Positions 50,234-60,206 of a DNA stretch of 64,000 nt are shown here, piece by piece. The DNA is from Ustulina deusta. Lineage: Eukaryota > Ascomycota > Sordariomycetes > Xylariales > Xylariaceae. The stretch covers positions 1 through 64,000 of the forward strand of contig JAJNNX010000088.1 of the NCBI GenBank assembly GCA_023159155.1, read 5' to 3'. Within the stretch, counting starts at the first letter, position 1. Each line of letters opens with the position of its first letter. The translations under genes and the position numbers were made by a program. The notes beneath the pieces were generated by a model. The model worked only from the letters and a program-made list of their open reading frames with translations, had not been told where the DNA came from and did no database searches.

Positions 50234-51200
50234 CAGGTATCCTTATAATTATAGCGGAGTTGAAGAAAGCAGGCCTGGGAGGCTTTCGTGAACGACTCCG
50301 CGGCTAGGCAAAGTGGGTTTCAATAGCTAAAGCCGTCTGCTCCCACAATTAGCATATCGTATCGTGTGTAGTAGGGAAAAAAAGGGTGTGAATTAAGTTG
50401 GAAAAGATGTGCTGCAATTAATCTTTCAGCAGGCTATAGGTCAAATCGAGAAACAAGTGGTTGTAACCCAAGTCCTGGATTTTGACTGCAAAATTTGGTA
50501 GATATTCTGTGTCGGCCGATATATGCCGCAGACCGTAGTACTTAAATAGAAGGGTGTAGTTATTTATGACAGCATGTGCATGAGTAATGCGGCCGGTGCT
50601 ACGGACAACACGAGGAATTAGAGAATTGTAATCGGAAGCTCTCAAAGGGCAACTTCTCCCCTGTCATCTAAAATCAGATACCAGCCTCTTCATTCATTTC
50701 CCCTAATACGGATAAAAGGGACATAAATTGCACCAAATCATTATATAATTTTGTACTCCCTTCATTATCAAGTTCTTCCTAACCGACAAGCTTATGCGGG
50801 GGTAGGCCATCAACGGGTTCTTCCGGTTCCAACAACCATCCATCTGCACCCAAGCGCCGTATTGGGCAGAGATAATGCCACGGAGACAAAATCATCCATG
50901 TCTTCAAGAAATGTACGTGACAAAGAGAGCCTCCCTGGTAGCCCAAGAAAATTGCACGCCCCACGCCCCCCTTTGTTGGCATCCCGTGCTGGCGTTTCTC
51001 GTCATCATAACGGTATAAATGCTGAAGCGGTGCGAATAGAAAATAGTGGCTTTACATATGGGAGGAGTATAAAACACCGGGAGTGCTGATTTTGTTGTAT
51101 TATGCGAAATCACCAACCACTCGTTAGCTCACGCTCGCGTTGAATTAAAATATTGCATTATTTCTTGATCGTTAGGTTCCCTAATACTAATAATTAGAAT

Positions 51201-51426
51201 TATACTAGGAAGTGTAGGTTCGGCTTATCTTCTAGTATAAAGGTAAGGTAAGTGGCCCTGTGGGAAGGTACGAGGGACAGTGCCCATATATTACCCCTCG
51301 CGGTGGTGTCATGTCAATTACCTCCATCTCTTCTGCAACTTTGCTATCCACATTGCAAATATAACAGCCCCTAACTCGCATAGCTGAATTATATTGCCCA
51401 CCTCAATGCAAACATCGAAACAGCCA
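51201..51426 (+). repeat. dispersed repeat, shorter copy with hairpin head
   Basis: The hairpin head at 51201-51239 has the best arms: TATACTAGGAAG facing CTTCTAGTATA, with inner GTAGGTTCGGCTTAT. The tail ATTGCCCACCTCAATGCAAA (about 51395-51414) matches the end of the 49905 copy. AATTA occurs just before the tree of matching bases (about 51198-51202) and again at 51437-51441, a possible target duplication. Confidence 0.5.
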
Positions 51427-52488
51427 GATGCTCATACAATTAATCATGTACTGAGTAGTTGGAGCCAGTGTTGTGAATGTGCCTAGTGATGGGCTTGGCA
51501 GCAACAGTTTGCGACGCCGCAATATTGCAGGTGCATTTCAATGCAACCATTGCATCGCTGCCTAGTAAGCATTTCCCAGCAGCTTAGAAAATTCCGCATT
51601 ATGTTATAGTATGCGTATTATGCTTAGCTCCGTCGGACGAATAAGATGTAGAGAGGAGAGTGAAAATGCGTGCCCCCGCGCTTTGTCACACCGGTCCATC
51701 TAGGCTGCCACAAGGCATCTGTTTGCACCAGGCTCCAATGAATCTAGTCGAACAGCACTGAACTGACTATGCATGCCACACACAGGGCATTTGTTTTCTC
51801 CATGAAGAAAACAGGATCCATCGGTAAAACTGTGAGTCTAGGTACCACTGCGCAATTGAGCTGCAAGCCTAGGCAGAACTGGCAGGGAGAAGAGCCTCAA
51901 ATTCGCCAGCATCGAGAGGATTTCAACTCCATGCTCCTATCAAAGTCATTTAACGACCCGCCTGATACTCGGTTTCAGTTATCACAGAGCGTTAGCGCAG
52001 TCAAAGCACAAAACTTCGAGATTATTACAAAATCCCTGACGGTTGACGTCGAAAACACCAATGCCACAATAATGATTGAAATGACTGGGCATTTTGTTTG
52101 CTTGTGGCCGACTATGGCAAATGGAGCCAGCTGATTTAGATTACCTACGGGTAGAAACATATTTCTAGGCTGGAGAGAGTTGTGCCCTACTGATTGGAGC
52201 CGTGGATGTAGTGGGATGTGATAGTATGTGATAGTACACGCAGTATACGTACCAACATGCCTAAGGAGAATGCGGAGTGGGTGTGGCTTGCTGCAGCCTG
52301 CCATGGAGAAAAAGCAAATGACATGGGTGTTTGTTATTACCCCCATTGCCTAGATGATATAGAATAAACAGCTTATAATCAGTGACCCCCAGGAGCCGAT
52401 GTTGTGACACAGCCTTACCAACGATTCCCCCATTCTTTACCTTTTATCATCTACTCAAGCTTTTGACGGTTGACGGCGCAACGTTATC

Positions 52489-53742
52489 ATGGCATCAACG
52501 ACTTCCGTGAGAATTTCTCGTCAGAACCTGAAAGAACCAGATGACAAGGCGGCGACCATTGAGGGTGTGAAGCATCTTGCGTCTTACAGCTGGATCGAGG
52601 CATCGGCTCCTACTATCGCTGTTCCCGGAGTCCCAGCGCGATGGTCACCTCCAGCAGTTCCTATGCGGCTGCAAAAAGACTCCGGGATGGTCTATATTGC
52701 CCAGAATGCTGCACGTCATCCAGAAAGCCCCCTGGAGCCCCTTTTCCGTTCCCTCTACGTCGCCAGTCCCGAATTTGACGTCCGCCCTGTCGACGTCATA
52801 ACCGATAGAAATAACATCCGTAAGCTTCTGAGCTTCATCGATCCCTCGTCTAGCCGAAATGGACTTGAACCCTTCACAATCGATGCCGAGGCGATTGATA
52901 ATACGATAATCCTGTCTCGAATCGAGACTAAGACGTTCGAGGTGATCGCACCCCATGAGTTCAAAGGTTTCGGTCATCAATTCGAAAAGACCTACACTCG
53001 CACTCAGCTTAGTGACAGTACTGGCTATCACCGTATCATCTCGTACCGTTTTGGGGGACTTAGCTTCATCGTTCGTCATGAGGTAGATGGCTATGTGTCA
53101 CGAACAGCAGCCACGACGTCAAATCGCAAAGGCACAGAGGCTGATGGACTAGCTGGATTGCTAGGATCTTTGTCACTCTCCACAACTAGCAAGGCATCTC
53201 CAGGAATCCGCACTTTCAGCCCATCGGGATCAAAGATGACTATTCGAGAGGAAGGGATCGTAGTGCCACTAGATTCCACTCTGGAGATCAAAACACGCGT
53301 CAGCCATAAGCGGCTCAACATCGATGAGATTGCTCCTCAGCTCTGGGCTTCACAAACGCCGAAACTCGTACGAGCTTACCACAACCGCGGCCTTTTCCAA
53401 GAAGCCAAGGTGGAAGATGTGGCAAAGGAAATCAAATCTTGGGAGCTTGCCAATCAGAAACACTTGAAGCGGCTCGCGGCGCTGATTAAAGCAATCTGCA
53501 GCGCAGTGAGAGAATGCGGTGGTAGGGCAGTTGTCAGATACGACGCCGTGACTGACAAGATCACCGTGGTACCAAAGGTCGGTGCAGAACGAATGCTGCC
53601 GAAGGATCTATACTCAAAATGGAGCCAGCCAGAAGATAAGTCTGGGGTCCAACCGGCGGTGGCGACGGTGACTGCACGTCGTGTCAGTGGCAAAGGCGTC
53701 GCGGGAGAAGCTCCAATCAACACTAATCTGGGCAAAGCATAG
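52489..53742 (+). CDS. conserved fungal protein of unknown function
   Basis: A 417-residue, intronless protein. The N terminus MASTTSVRISRQNLKEPDDK and the segment IEGVKHLASYSWIEAS...VPGVPARWSPP are familiar from a Pezizomycotina family. Database entries for that family are often labelled geranylgeranyl pyrophosphate synthetase. That label is not supported here: no DDxxD prenyl-diphosphate motif is present. The central part (FEKTYTRTQLSDSTGYHRIISYRFGG) is well conserved by memory. The C-terminal region has a Ser/Thr/Ala-rich linker. There is no signal peptide or membrane helix, so it is presumably cytosolic or nuclear. It lies between the S12 hydrolase and the MurQ fusion, but nothing in it suggests a sugar role. 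Confidence 0.8.
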   Translation: MASTTSVRISRQNLKEPDDKAATIEGVKHLASYSWIEASAPTIAVPGVPARWSPPAVPMRLQKDSGMVYIAQNAARHPESPLEPLFRSLYVASPEFDVRPVDVITDRNNIRKLLSFIDPSSSRNGLEPFTIDAEAIDNTIILSRIETKTFEVIAPHEFKGFGHQFEKTYTRTQLSDSTGYHRIISYRFGGLSFIVRHEVDGYVSRTAATTSNRKGTEADGLAGLLGSLSLSTTSKASPGIRTFSPSGSKMTIREEGIVVPLDSTLEIKTRVSHKRLNIDEIAPQLWASQTPKLVRAYHNRGLFQEAKVEDVAKEIKSWELANQKHLKRLAALIKAICSAVRECGGRAVVRYDAVTDKITVVPKVGAERMLPKDLYSKWSQPEDKSGVQPAVATVTARRVSGKGVAGEAPINTNLGKA

Positions 53743-54762
53743 GATTCCGACTGACAACATTTCAACCTCAGATGATAGGAAACACCGCTTGATACTAGTT
53801 GTGGGATATGCGATGCGTACTGGGTTAGGTACTCTTGCTTCGTTTCGATAGGGCAGTGTAATTTATCACATTGAGAAACCATTAGCATCGATCCTTTCAA
53901 GCTTTCGGGCAATTTATCCGTCGTGCGGCGACACTTTGACAAATTGTCCGAGCCACTAATTATAGACTTCATTCCAGACAATATCGTATAACTTTAACTT
54001 GGCTGTTTTCTTTTTTAACCGCCTTTCTCTCTCTCTCTTTTTTTCTTTTGTGGTAAAACAGTTAGTGAAGTGGGCAATCGTATGTAGGTCGTGCCAGCAC
54101 ATGGGGGCATTCACCTCGCCGGAGATAGGCCGAACCTACACTTTCTAGCATAAGTATAGCACTTAGTGTTGGGTAACCAAGCGATCATGAATGAGTAAAT
54201 ATAAAATTTTCGTTCAACGCGAATGATGTTTTCTATACGCAAAGCCACAAAGTGGCTTTCGCCCCTCATTTCAAGCCACTCTTTCTCGCTCACACCACTT
54301 CACTGCCAAATCGTCAGCTCAGTGTAAATAATAAATGGCTACGCGTCTCGGTTTCTTCAGCTCTTGATTTGTATGCAAGCAGTTGTCGCGCCCGTGTAAA
54401 TTCGTACGAAGCATTACAGCATGAGCCTCAATAATCAACTAATCCAATCCGTCAAATATTTTTCAATTCCTAAAGCTAGTGATTGATTAGATTTGCTTGT
54501 TATGATTCATGTTGTCGAATCTCGGTTGGCTTCCGCGATAACAATTCGATGTGAGCGTTTGACTGACCTTCTGGCTCGTGGTTCTGATATGCTTGAGCTA
54601 CAGTGAAGACATAGGGTAGGTAAAATAGGGGTAAGAAACACACGAAATCGGGTTTGGCTTTTTCTCTAAATCGCAGAAGGGAATTATCTCTTGGCTCCTA
54701 CTACTTGGTTCTCACTTCTTCATCACGTGCACGATATTTATTTAACTCATAATAGCCACCAC
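53743..54762. other. convergent intergenic region
   Basis: It contains a pyrimidine tract (54015-54047) and the reverse, shortened copy of the dispersed repeat (54079-54152). No gene is seen. Confidence 0.5.
54079..54152 (-). repeat. dispersed repeat, short reverse copy
   Basis: On the minus strand it starts TATGCTAGAAAGTGTAGGTT, continues CGGCCTATCTCC, and then passes almost directly to ATTGCCCACTTCA, the tail motif of the other copies. The interior is therefore deleted relative to 49905-50233. The outer hairpin arm is damaged; the inner TAGG/CCTA stem is intact. Confidence 0.5.
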
Positions 54763-56970
54763 TTACGCTATAAGACTCAGGAGATATTGTGCTCCTGCTA
54801 TCGCCGGCTCAGCTATGCTTTCAGTCTCCTTGAACTTGCCGCACTTTGCCTCAAGGGCACTCATCAGCTTCATTCTATATAGCTCATCCTGCATCATACC
54901 CCCAGCTAGGACAAGCCCTGATTTGGAAGACTGAATCCCTCGACCATGAATCATCAGCGCTACTAGGTCTACAAGACGTGATACCCCGACGTCAACAATA
55001 CGCTTTGCCTCGTCGTCAGAACTAGCCATTGACAGAACGAGTTTGGCAACGCTCGCAATACGCTTTGTTGTCGCGAGTGTGGCATCTTGAGCCTCGTGTG
55101 AGGCTAGATCCGGCACGAGAACTGAGCTTAGGAGATCATCTGGCCTAGACTCGGGGTGGAGCTCCTTGAAATACCGGAAGACTGCTTGCGACAGGCGCGA
55201 CAGCGTCTGGGTCGTAGAAATAGGGTCTTTGCACCCGTGAATTCGGTAGAGGTCAGAAGAAAACAAGGCCACGCGAAGCGCTTCTCGTCCGAGATCATAG
55301 CCGGAGCCGTCATCGCCAAGAAGATATCCCCATCCACCGACCCGGTGCATCGGCTGGAACTGGCCGTCAACCTTTGCGTAGCCCATAGCGATGGATCCTG
55401 TTCCAGCTACGACGACGATGATCCAGTCTAGGTCTGTTTGGCCCTTGGCGCATGTTGGCAGGAGGTCTATATCAGTGGTGATTTTGAGCTTTGGGCCTAG
55501 AGGGAGTCCAAGTAGCTCTGATAGGGAGTTGTCTATCGCAGGAGACAGCGACGGTCTACCGTAGCCAGCTATGCCAATCCAGGCAGCTGACAGCTTGATG
55601 GCTTGTATTTGACGTCCCTCGGTGGATTCGCTGTTGTCCATCGCCTCCTGGATTGCCTTGGAGATAGTGGAGATAGCAGCGCTGGTGGCAATGTTGGTTC
55701 TGGGAAGGTTAGCGACTAAGAAAGCCATTGGGATACCGTTGAGAAAGCACATACACATTACAAGGGCCAGCTGTGCCGATCCCCATCTCTCCGTCTTTTG
55801 ACATAATCACAGCTTTGCAACTGGTACCCCCGGCATCCACACAGAGAACCAAACCATCATTATAGCTCTCTAGCAGTAGTTTTTTCTTGCGAGCCTCTTC
55901 GAACACGCGGGAAGGACTCCCTTATTCTGCTGAAGTTGGTCCTTTGCCTCTACCACGGAAACCTTCAGCACGATTACTACGGCGGCTAGCTTAACACTGC
56001 CATCGCAACGCGCCAGGATGTAATCCAGCTCTGCGTCGGATTGCGTGCAGGCATCCCCACCAACAAATCGAAGGATATTCTTGGCTCGTTGCTTCAGCTT
56101 CATATTAGTAGCTTTTACGTCGATCATCTGCACAGAGTCAGCATGCGATAAAATCACATTTCGAAGCATAAACCCAACACCCACCAGATTTCCATACGTT
56201 TTCCCAAGTTTAATCATTATACCAGTGCTGACCATGTTTAGTATCAACTTTGTCGCCGTCCCGGCCTTCATTCTCGTGCTACCGGTGACCGCCTCCGGCC
56301 CCGTGACGGCGGAGATGAGATAATCTACATAGCCCTCAGCCCCGGCTGCCGAAGGTGAAACGCAAACTAGCGCAACGGTTGTAGCGCCTAACGACTTGAA
56401 ATAAGACAAGCCGCCTAATACGTACGGTGTACGACCGGAGGATGCAATTCCGATTAAAGAGTCCACTTTCGGGTCTATGCTGAACTCCTGCAAGTCCGCT
56501 TTGGACCCATCTCTGTCGTCTTCGGCACCCTCTTTAGCATGACGAAGGGCATAATCGCCGCCTGCTATTAACGCTATGAACTTGCCGGATGGAGCCGAGT
56601 ACGTAGGGGGTATCTCAGATGCGTCCAGAACACCCAGTCTGTATCACCAAATGGTCAGCTATTATTGGCGCTCCCCCAGACAGTAAGACCAACAAGAGTT
56701 CGAGGCAGGGGCTAGATCCAACGTATCTTACCTGCCGCTGGTCCCTGCTCCGATGTAGAAGACACGGCCGCCATTATACACTCGCTCCGATAGAGTGTCG
56801 ATAACCTTTGCAATGACTGGGATGCATTGCTCTACTGCCCAAGGCACCTCTCGATCTTCCCTGTTGAGAATCCGACATAGCTCGAGAGTCGGCACTTGGT
56901 CAATTTCCGCTGTCCGGGCGTTTCGACACTCCGTCTGCAAGCCAGCGAGTTGAATAACAGGTGTCGTCAT
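54763..56970 (-). CDS. murQ: MurQ-type MurNAc-6-phosphate etherase fused to amino-sugar kinase (frame broken)
   Basis: Minus-strand exons are 56970-56732, 56638-55755 and 55699-54763, with introns of 93 and 55 nt. The total is about 686 residues once the break is bridged. Residues 1 to about 322 are a SIS-domain MurQ: FYIGAGTSGRLGVLDASE at 71-88, GIASSGRTPYVLGGL, GSTRMKAGTATKLILNMVST at 199-218 and DVKATNMKLKQRA. MurQ cleaves the lactyl ether of MurNAc-6-phosphate to GlcNAc-6-phosphate and D-lactate. The C-terminal half is a BadF/BadG-type (PF01869) sugar kinase: CVDAGGTSCKAV, VVAGTGSIAMGY, GGWGYLLGDDGSGYDLGREA, LVLAGGMM. In bacteria that family includes GlcNAc kinases and MurK, which phosphorylates MurNAc and GlcNAc. 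Between the halves (55908-55915) the frame shifts by one base: a real lesion, a sequencing error, or a missed intron. It shares a 620-bp divergent promoter region with the UNC93-like gene. Confidence 0.85.
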
Positions 56971-57590
56971 AGTTTGGCCTTCTTAATTTGTTTTTGTGCC
57001 TTTGTTCCAGGTCATATGAGTAAGATTATTGATCTATAAGGAGTAACGAGGGCTTCATTCCGAGCTTGGATCTCAATACACTTGCTAGCTACAGCTACAT
57101 TAAAAAAAATTAAAAAAATCTATACCCGGCTCAACGATACTCGATTGCCCCACACCTAGTCATTTCACCCCATCGTCCAACCTTTTGGTCTGTATATAGT
57201 CTGTCCTTCGTGGGCATCATGCCTTCTCCGGGTCTGGCGTATTCGCCCCCGCTGACCGGCAATATCCCGCGGGGGAGATAGTGGAGAACGATGAACGCGA
57301 GGGGTCTGGTCTCCTATTACTTCAATTGGCTGTATGCACTGCTACGAACTCCGCACGGCGTGCAAACGTATCGAGCACGTATCTATGTGGGTAATGTAAA
57401 TCAAGCAGTCGGTCGATGGATTCGAATGTAACGTATCAGACCCTAGCCCGTTTACGGTTACTAGGTCCAGCTGTTGGTTCGCCGTTGCAATTATTTGGAT
57501 GAGGGTTGTTCACCAACCCCAAGGATCACCCTGTCAGGTCAAAGTCAATGCTGAGACTCCCCTATCCATGAGATAGTCACAGCTCGCAAT
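56971..57590. promoter_or_regulatory. divergent promoter region between MurQ fusion and UNC93-like gene
   Basis: 620 bases separate the two start codons on opposite strands, which would allow shared regulation. It includes an A-rich AAAAAAATTAAAAAAA stretch at 57101-57117, and inverted GC runs near 57247-57278 (CCCCCG...CGGGGG). No specific factor site can be assigned with confidence. Confidence 0.5.
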
Positions 57591-59135
57591 ATGTCTAGCA
57601 AAACGAAAGAGACGCATTCGAGCTACGAACAGTCCCCCAGGACTCAGCAGCAGTGGGAGGGCAACTTTTACCAGCCGCACTCGTCCAAACTTATACGCTT
57701 CTATGCTCATCCGTGGACACAGATTTTACTTATCAGTCTAATCTGTTTCTGTCTCCCTGGCGTGAGTGATTCACGACGTCCGACACCTCGCGCAAAAGCA
57801 AAAGAATTCTAACGCCCATCATAAATCGTACAGATATACAATGCTCTTAGTGGTATTGGGGGATCTGGCCAGGTCGACCCGACTGTCGCGGCTAACGCCA
57901 CTGTTGCGTTACTCTCCACCACTGCAGCCACCGCTCTCTTCATCGCAGGCCCAATATTCTCGTGGGTTGGGCCACGCATCTGTTTCCTCATCGGCGGGTG
58001 GACATACGCTCTCTACACTGGCAGTTTGCTGCACTTCAACCATCATGCAGACGGTGCCTTTGTCATCGCTTCAGGTGCTATCTTGGGCATCGGCGCCTCT
58101 TTCATCTGGATCGTCCAGGGAGCCATAATGACCACGTATGTGGGCGAGTCTCAGAAAGGCAGAGCTATCGCTGTCTTTTGGATCATCTTCAACCTTGGCG
58201 GTGGTATCGGATCGTTGGTCTCCTTTGGCCTAAACTACCACTCTAAGAGTGGCACTGTTACCGACTCAACGTATATTGCCCTCCTGGTCATTATGGTATT
58301 CGGATATTTCCTCGGCTTCTTTATCTGCTCACCATCGCGCATCCGACTTGCCCAACTGCAAAACGCTGTTGAGACCGAGAAGCGCAGCATCAAAGGTACC
58401 ATCATGATGGCCATCAAGACCATGACGAAATGGCGTGTGGCTTGCATGATTCCGCTCTTTTACTCCGCAAATGTCTTTTACAGCTACCAGCAGAATGAGG
58501 TCAATGGTCGGACTTTCAACATCCGCACCCGCTCCCTGAACGGTGCGCTGTATTGGATAGCGCAGATGCTAGGCGGTCTCATCATCGGCCTCATTCTTGA
58601 CATGCCATGCTTTAGCCGTAGCATGCGCGCCCGTATTGGCTGGGCTGTTCTCATTGTCACTGGCACGTCCATATGGGGAGGTGGTTACGCCTTCCAGCTA
58701 TGGGAGAACAAGCGTCTTGCCGCTAGTCACATCCAAGATATTGACTACACGCAAGGGAGCGTTTCAACTGGCCCCATTATCCTATACATCTTTTATGGCG
58801 GTTACGACGCTCTATGGCAGGGCTTTGCCTACTGGCTCATCGGCACAGAGTCCAACAGTTCCGCGCGGGCTGCCATTCTCGTTGGAGCGTACAAGACCTT
58901 CCAAGCTGTCGGTGGTGCAATGGCCTGGAGAATAAATGCGCTTCATACGAGCGCATTGACGCAGCTGGGTATGAATTGGGGTCTTTGTATCGGATCGCTC
59001 ATTATTGTCTTGCCAGCGGTATGGACTGTGTCAAATCATACTGCGGTTGAAGGAGAGGCTGGATATGAGGGGGCGAGGCAAAACCCGGCTCCCAAGACAG
59101 TCGATGATGTTGATGTTTTAAGGTTGCCATACTAG
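57591..59135 (+). CDS. UNC93-like (DUF895) MFS transporter (2 exons)
   Basis: Predicted 490-residue multi-pass membrane protein with exons 57591-57761 and 57834-59135. The 72-nt intron has donor GTGAGT and acceptor ACAG; the join reads CLPGIYNALSGIGGSGQVDP. Recognisable family text: the N-terminal cytosolic tail of about 45 residues, then ILLISLICFCLPG, NATVALLSTTAATALFIAGP, GGWTYALYTGSLLHF, FIWIVQGAIMTTYVGESQKG, FWIIFNLGGGIGSL, FYSYQQNEVNG, and LYIFYGGYDALWQGFAYWL. Fungal members are plasma-membrane or endomembrane proteins, mostly without known substrates. Divergent pairing with the MurQ-kinase gene suggests amino-sugar or muropeptide-fragment uptake, but that is inference from position only. 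Confidence 0.85.
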
Positions 59136-60206
59136 TGCCATTTTCGTTTCCAAGCCATAACCGAATAATTCAGAGTTCTCTGACTACGTTCCGAATATGT
59201 TACATCCAAGACCTCTGAAATAACTGAAGATATATTGAATCCAGAGGCAGCTGGACCCGGGAAAATGTAACTGGTATCTCCGCCGGATATTAGCGGAATC
59301 AGTTTCAGATTGGTGAGTCTGCGACGTCGCTGACCGAATTTCCCATTGTATGCTAGCTGTGGCTATCTCGAGGTTGATTAACTGCTCTCTCTGCAAGATG
59401 TAAATTCTTTAGCCCCCAATGATTTCGGAAGATTGCAGTGGTGCATCAACTCTCGGGACGCGTAACTCTATAAGCCCAAAAGAATTGTCAAGATGAGTAG
59501 ATACATATACAAGTAAGCAGAATAAGTAATTGTATGGGTACAATATAGAAGGTGTAGGGGTGTCCAACGAAGGGGGACAAGATTGGTGAGGGTATAGGCA
59601 GCACTGAAACTTGGACTATCCGCTATCGTGCCGTATGTACCACAAGGTACGAATAACGGTAAATTTGGTGTGAAAATGACTGTATTTTACGAGAGGGTAC
59701 AAAGCAAAGAAGGGTGAGATGTCCAACAAAGGGGCACAATATTGGTAAGTCTACAAAGGGAGACTAAAAGGTGTAAATATGGTGTAACGTTGTCTGCGAG
59801 GGAGACAATGTATTGGTATGGGTGCCTGCGAAGGGAGGCTATTTGTGTTAGATTTTACACTTAGCGATCTTGCTGCGTATTAGCCAGAAGATCTATTGTT
59901 ATTATAGGTCTCTTCGTATTGGTATGTTGACACCCCTTGACCTTCAGATCAGACCTAGTTGCACCAACAGGACTAGATCTGTAGAGGGACCGTATTCGAG
60001 GCACATAGTGCCCTTTCACTTAGCCATTTCTGGGCGGACCAGGATCTATATTACCGACCTAGAATAGGTCTGGCTAGATAAATGTATATGAATTTCACCC
60101 CTGTTATTGCAGAGAGGTAGGTACCTAGGTATCCCGTAAATCGTTCCGGTTAGTCTGCTAGTAGTCTACAGTAAGTTGCTCGCACCCTATGCTCGTTCGC
60201 CATGGC
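59136..60206. other. intergenic region with degenerate tandem repeat
   Basis: It holds the 3' flanks of the UNC93-like and Fta2-like genes and a degenerate repeat cluster at 59561-59846. GAGGTAGGTACCTAGGTATC at 60113-60132 is a GTACCTA-type word cluster like those at 34.6-35.2 kb. No gene is seen. Confidence 0.5.
59561..59846. repeat. degenerate tandem repeat cluster
   Basis: Units of the form GTCYRCRAAGGGRGACAA followed by TATTGGTA recur at 59562, 59721, about 59752, 59792 and 59824 with variable spacers. The unit style and spacing look like a decayed LTR or subterminal repeat of a transposon; bounds are uncertain. Confidence 0.45.

Larger units (their letters stand above)
49056..52488. other. 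3.4-kb intergenic region with dispersed repeats
   Basis: It contains the hydrolase promoter at its left end and two copies of a dispersed repeat (49905-50233 and 51201-51426). Remaining ORFs (for example 49403-49654 -, 50751-51089 +, 51769-52134 +) show no recognisable domain and often overlap an antisense ORF. No RNA gene is recognised. Confidence 0.5.

Noticed and set aside
51769..52346. ORFs of 121 (+) and 123 (-) codons upstream of the conserved protein gene
   Set aside because: Mutually overlapping antisense ORFs with no domain; the region is more likely promoter DNA.
52489..53742. Geranylgeranyl diphosphate synthase function
   Set aside because: The label is familiar for homologs, but no DDxxD motif or prenyl-synthase fold signature is visible; called as unknown function.
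55870..55990. Intron bridging the MurQ-kinase frame break
   Set aside because: Possible GT...AG pairs would remove family-conserved MurQ C-terminal residues and lack a branch-site motif; a one-base frame break fits better.
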